This document shows, in pieces, positions 61,206 to 64,000 of a stretch of DNA of 64,000 nt. This DNA comes from DASTFY01 sp963829955 (GTDB lineage Bacteria; Actinomycetota; Acidimicrobiia; Acidimicrobiales; Ilumatobacteraceae), in assembly GCA_963829955.1 (NCBI GenBank), contig CAWHKS010000004.1, positions 1-64,000 on the forward strand, read 5' to 3'. Under the pieces are notes generated by a model. That model did no database searches. It was not told where the DNA came from and saw only the letters and a list, made by a program, of their open reading frames with translations. Numbering within the stretch: position 1 is the first letter of the stretch; every line of letters begins with the position of its first letter. The position numbers and the translations under genes are program-made.

Positions 61206-62222
61206 GTGGGCCTCCTCTTCGCCACGCACCCCCGATATCTGGAGCACATGGCGACGCCCTATCACCCGGAACGGCCGGAACGGCTGGGCGCAGTGCTCGA
61301 CGGAGCGCATTCGACGCCGGTGGCTGACGCGCTCGTGCCCCTGGAGCCGCGCCACGCGACCCGGGACGAGCTGGAGCGGGTCCATCCCGGCGACTACCTG
61401 GACCAGCTGCAGTACATCTCCGAGGTCGAGGGCGGCGGCTACCTGGACCCTGACACTGCGGCCTGCCCGGCGACGTGGGAGGCCTGCCTGCTCGGGGCCG
61501 GCGGAGTGCTGCGGGCGGCCGAAGCGCTGGCCGCCGGGGAGGCACCGGCCGCGTTCTGCGCCGTGCGCCCGCCCGGGCACCACGCCACCCGCAACCGGGC
61601 CATGGGCTTCTGCCTCGTCAACAACGTGGCGGTCACCGCGGCGGCGCTGGCCGAGCAGGGCGAGCGGGTGCTCATCGTCGACTACGACGCACATCACGGC
61701 AACGGGACGCAGGACATCTTCTACGAGCACCCGACCGTGTTCTACGTGTCGTTCCACCAGTGGCCGCTCTACCCCGGCACCGGCGGCATGGCCGAGCGTG
61801 GTGACGGCGCGGGGTTTGGTTGCAACCTCAACATCCCGCTGCCGCCGCGGGCGACGGGCGAGGTCTACCTGGAGGCCATCGACCGGATCGTGGCCCCGCT
61901 CGTCGGCTCGTTCGAGCCCACCTGGCTCATCATCTCGGCCGGGTTCGACGCCCACCGGCGCGACCCCATCACGGATCTCGGTCTCACGTCGGGCGACTAC
62001 GCGCTGATGACCGCCCGCCTGCTGGAGCTGGTGCCGGCCGGCCGCTGGCTGATGGTGCTGGAGGGCGGGTACGACCTCCGGGCCCTCGCCGACTCGTCGG
62101 CGGCGGCGATGGCCGCGTTGCTCGGCGTCGAGCACCTGCCGGAGAAGCCATCCTCGGGTGGTCCCGGTCAGCGGGCGCTGGACGCGGTGGTCGGCCACTG
62201 GGCCGATCTGCTCCCGGCCTGA
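61206..62222 (+). CDS. Histone-deacetylase-fold (class II HDAC / acetylpolyamine-type) amidohydrolase
   Basis: A 338-residue zinc hydrolase of the arginase/deacetylase superfamily. Key motifs: CAVRPPGHHATRNRAMGFCL, VLIVDYDAHHGNGTQDIFYE (metal ligands D and H), LIISAGFDAHRRDPITDLGL (second metal Asp) and MVLEGGYDLRALADSSAAAM. It removes acetyl groups from Lys residues or small amines. GTG start at 61206. Divergent from a GNAT acetyltransferase, so the two may act on the same substrate in opposite ways; this is inference. Confidence 0.9.
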   Translation: MGLLFATHPRYLEHMATPYHPERPERLGAVLDGAHSTPVADALVPLEPRHATRDELERVHPGDYLDQLQYISEVEGGGYLDPDTAACPATWEACLLGAGGVLRAAEALAAGEAPAAFCAVRPPGHHATRNRAMGFCLVNNVAVTAAALAEQGERVLIVDYDAHHGNGTQDIFYEHPTVFYVSFHQWPLYPGTGGMAERGDGAGFGCNLNIPLPPRATGEVYLEAIDRIVAPLVGSFEPTWLIISAGFDAHRRDPITDLGLTSGDYALMTARLLELVPAGRWLMVLEGGYDLRALADSSAAAMAALLGVEHLPEKPSSGGPGQRALDAVVGHWADLLPA

Positions 62223-62236
62223 CACCTCTGCCGCCG

Positions 62237-62242
62237 TAGCCT
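62237..62242 (+). promoter_or_regulatory. -10 box (TAGCCT) of a leaderless promoter for pcnA
   Basis: TAGCCT is followed by 6 bases and the GTG at 62249, just after the stop of the deacetylase-fold gene. Confidence 0.45.
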
Positions 62243-62248
62243 CTGCGC

Positions 62249-63661
62249 GTGGTCCCCGACCGCTTCGCCCCGCTCCTGGCCGAGCTCTCGCCGCTCGCCG
62301 ACCGGTTCCGGGGCGCGGGCCGGCGGCTGTACCTCGTGGGCGGCACGGTGCGGGACCTCCTGGTGGGGCGGGAGGGTGGTTGGGACGTTGACGCCACGAC
62401 CGACGCGTGCCCCGACGAGATCAAGTCCATCCTCGACGGCTGGGCCGACGCGCTGTGGACGCAGGGAGAGCGCTTCGGGACCATCGGCGCCCGCCGGGGC
62501 GGGCTGGACTACGAGATCACCACCCACCGCGCCGAGGCCTACGACCCGGAGTCCCGCAAGCCCGACGTCCGGTTCGCCGACGCCATCGAGGTCGACCTCT
62601 CGCGCCGGGACTTCACCGTCAACGCCATGGCGCTGGAGTTGACGAGCGACGCGCCGACGCTGGTGGATCCCTTCGGCGGCGCCGCCGACCTCGCTGCCCA
62701 CGTCCTGCGCAGCCCCATCCCCCCGGAGGAGAGCTTCAGCGACGACCCGCTGCGGATGCTGCGGGCCGCCCGCTTCCTCGCCGGCTACTACCTGGAGCCG
62801 GTGCCCGAGCTGGTCGACGCGGTGGTGGCCATGCATCATCGGCTCTCGATCGTGTCGGCCGAGCGCATACGCGACGAGCTGGACAAACTCATCGTCGTCG
62901 AGCGGCCGGGACCCGGCCTGTGGTTCGCGATCGACACCGGGCTGGCCGAGGAGTTCCTGCCCGAGCTGCCGGCCATGCGCCTGGAGCAGGATCCGATCCA
63001 CCGCCACAAGGACGTCCTGAGCCACACGATCGCCGTCGTCGAGAACGTCCGCCCGCCCGCCCGGCGCGCGGGCGAGCGCTCGTTCGACTTCCGGCGCACG
63101 CGCCTGGCCGCGCTGTTCCACGACATCGGCAAGCCGAAGACGCGCGGCTACCGCAAGGGCAAGGGCGTGACCTTCCACCACCACGAGGTGGTCGGTGCCC
63201 GGATGACCCGCGACCGCCTGCAGGCTCTGCGCTACTCGAACGCCGACGTCGACGTCATCACGCGGTTGGTCGAGCTCCACCTGCGCTTCCACACCTACAA
63301 GATGGGCTGGACGGACGCCGCCGTCCGGCGCTACGTGCGCGACGCCGGTGACCTGCTGGGCGAGCTCAACGTGCTGACCCGCTGCGACTGCACGACCCGC
63401 AACGAGCGCAAGGCCGCCATGCTCGCCGCCCGCATGGACGAGCTGGAGGCCCGCATCGACGTGCTCGCCGCGCAGGAGGAGCTGAAGGCCATTCGGCCGG
63501 AGCTGGACGGCCACCAGGTGATGGAGCGCCTCGGCCTCCCGCCCGGCCCGGTGGTGGGGGAGGCCGTGTCCTACCTGCTCGAGCTCCGCCTGGAGGAAGG
63601 GGTGCTCGGCGAAGAGGAGGCCGGCCGACGCCTCGACGCCTGGTGGGCCGCCCGAGGGTAG
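62249..63661 (+). CDS. pcnA: CCA tRNA nucleotidyltransferase
   Basis: A 470-residue enzyme that adds or repairs the CCA end of tRNAs. The nucleotidyltransferase motif is RLYLVGGTVRDLLVGREGGW with the catalytic pair in DVDATTD; RRDFTVNAMALELT, PIPPEESFSDDPLRMLRAAR and RLSIVSAERIRDELDKL are further class II blocks. A C-terminal HD domain is present (AALFHDIGKPKTRGYRKGKG). The two tRNAs of this window lack an encoded CCA, so this activity is needed. Its position next to the kinase/sigma locus is conserved in actinobacteria. Confidence 0.95.
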   Translation: MVPDRFAPLLAELSPLADRFRGAGRRLYLVGGTVRDLLVGREGGWDVDATTDACPDEIKSILDGWADALWTQGERFGTIGARRGGLDYEITTHRAEAYDPESRKPDVRFADAIEVDLSRRDFTVNAMALELTSDAPTLVDPFGGAADLAAHVLRSPIPPEESFSDDPLRMLRAARFLAGYYLEPVPELVDAVVAMHHRLSIVSAERIRDELDKLIVVERPGPGLWFAIDTGLAEEFLPELPAMRLEQDPIHRHKDVLSHTIAVVENVRPPARRAGERSFDFRRTRLAALFHDIGKPKTRGYRKGKGVTFHHHEVVGARMTRDRLQALRYSNADVDVITRLVELHLRFHTYKMGWTDAAVRRYVRDAGDLLGELNVLTRCDCTTRNERKAAMLAARMDELEARIDVLAAQEELKAIRPELDGHQVMERLGLPPGPVVGEAVSYLLELRLEEGVLGEEEAGRRLDAWWAARG

Positions 63662-63688
63662 GAGTCGGCCGGCGCCGGGTCGCGCCAG

Positions 63689-64000
63689 CTACACGCCGAG
63701 CTTCTTGGCCCGCATGACGAGGGCCGCCGGGATCAGACGCGCCCGCCTGACCGAGGGGCAGGGGCTCGGCCATGACGTCCACCCGGAAGCTGGCCCGCAT
63801 GACGGCCATGAAGTAGTCGCTCGTCGTCCGGGTGCCGGCGCCGTAGCCCCGCCGCAGCACCACCTCGCCGCCTTCGAGCATGGCCGCCATGGGGTGGGGA
63901 ACGGCGAACACGAGCGAGGCTTCCGGCCGCAACACACGGTGAGCCTGGCGGAGGACGCGGGCGAGGTCGTCGACGATGTCGAACGCGGTCGAGAACACGA
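63689..64000 (-). CDS. Class I SAM-dependent methyltransferase, C-terminal part (frameshifted, 5' end outside window)
   Basis: The frame is open to the window edge. The visible part begins VFSTAFDIVDDLARVLRQAH and goes on as RVLRPEASLVFAVPHPMAAM, the usual region around motif IV-VI of Methyltransf_11 enzymes. After a shift near 63745 it ends ARLIPAALVMRAKKLGV with a stop at 63689. The SAM-binding motif I lies outside the window. It converges on pcnA. Confidence 0.7.
   Translation of the reverse strand, partial: SCSRPRSTSSTTSPASSARLTVCCGRKPRSCSPFPTPWRPCSKAARWCCGGATAPAPGRRATTSWPSCGPASGWTSWPSPCPSVRRARLIPAALVMRAKKLGV

Overview
This is chromosomal DNA of a high-GC actinobacterium, most likely an Acidimicrobiia-type lineage (inferred from gene content and style, not from a search). 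The window includes the replication-origin region. Its gene order matches the one known from mycobacteria and relatives: pcnA, DUF6049, kinase, ECF sigma, anti-sigma, trxB, trxA, cwlM, parB, parA, rsmG, jag, yidC, yidD, rnpA, rpmH, dnaA, dnaN, recF, DUF721, gyrB, gyrA, DUF3566, tRNA-Ile. Start codons are often GTG, neighbouring genes often overlap as ATGA or GTGA, and many unit-leading genes have a TANNNT box 5-7 bases before the start codon, which points to leaderless transcripts.

Layout. 1-8.7 kb: the end of a LuxR-type regulator, then a Tad (tight adherence / Flp pilus) locus on the minus strand (flp, TadE-like, TadG-like, cpaB, cpaE, tadA, tadB, tadC), with a prepilin peptidase and a VWA-TadB fusion on the plus strand. 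8.9-11.4 kb: a polytopic membrane protein, an integrase remnant and tRNA-Ala(UGC). 11.4-35.2 kb: a mixed metabolic and regulatory region holding DUF2252, a GlxA-type regulator, a PspC-based two-component signalling cluster, a dioxygenase, two luciferase-like oxidoreductases, a D-aminoacylase-type amidohydrolase, a partial cobalamin set (CobC-like, cobU, cobS, cbiB) split by TPM-domain and PspA genes, MgtE-N and DUF1003 proteins, and a TetR stub against tRNA-Ile(GAU). 35.3-49 kb: gyrA, gyrB, DUF721, recF, dnaN, dnaA, the origin, then rpmH, rnpA, yidD, yidC, jag, rsmG. 49.5-64 kb: a parS-like site, parA/parB, a cwlM-like gene, thioredoxin genes, a sigma/anti-sigma pair, a receptor kinase where MurJ/MviN is usually encoded, DegV, DUF6049, an acetyltransferase, a deacetylase-fold protein, pcnA and a truncated methyltransferase.

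Functional units: a complete Tad pilus biogenesis set; chromosome replication and segregation (dnaA, dnaN, recF, gyrBA, parAB, parS); membrane protein insertion and translation maturation (yidC, yidD, rnpA, rpmH, jag, rsmG); envelope regulation (PspC kinase, PspA, CwlM-like protein, receptor kinase, sigma/anti-sigma pair); and late steps of cobalamin assembly.

Sequence quality: many conserved genes (tadB, tadC, cpaB, cpaE, gyrA, gyrB, recF, dnaN, rnpA, cbiB and others) are broken by 1-base shifts although the protein is conserved on both sides. The simplest reading is uncorrected sequencing or assembly indels rather than mass gene decay. Frameshifted genes are therefore given as full spans, with the approximate break point in each entry.
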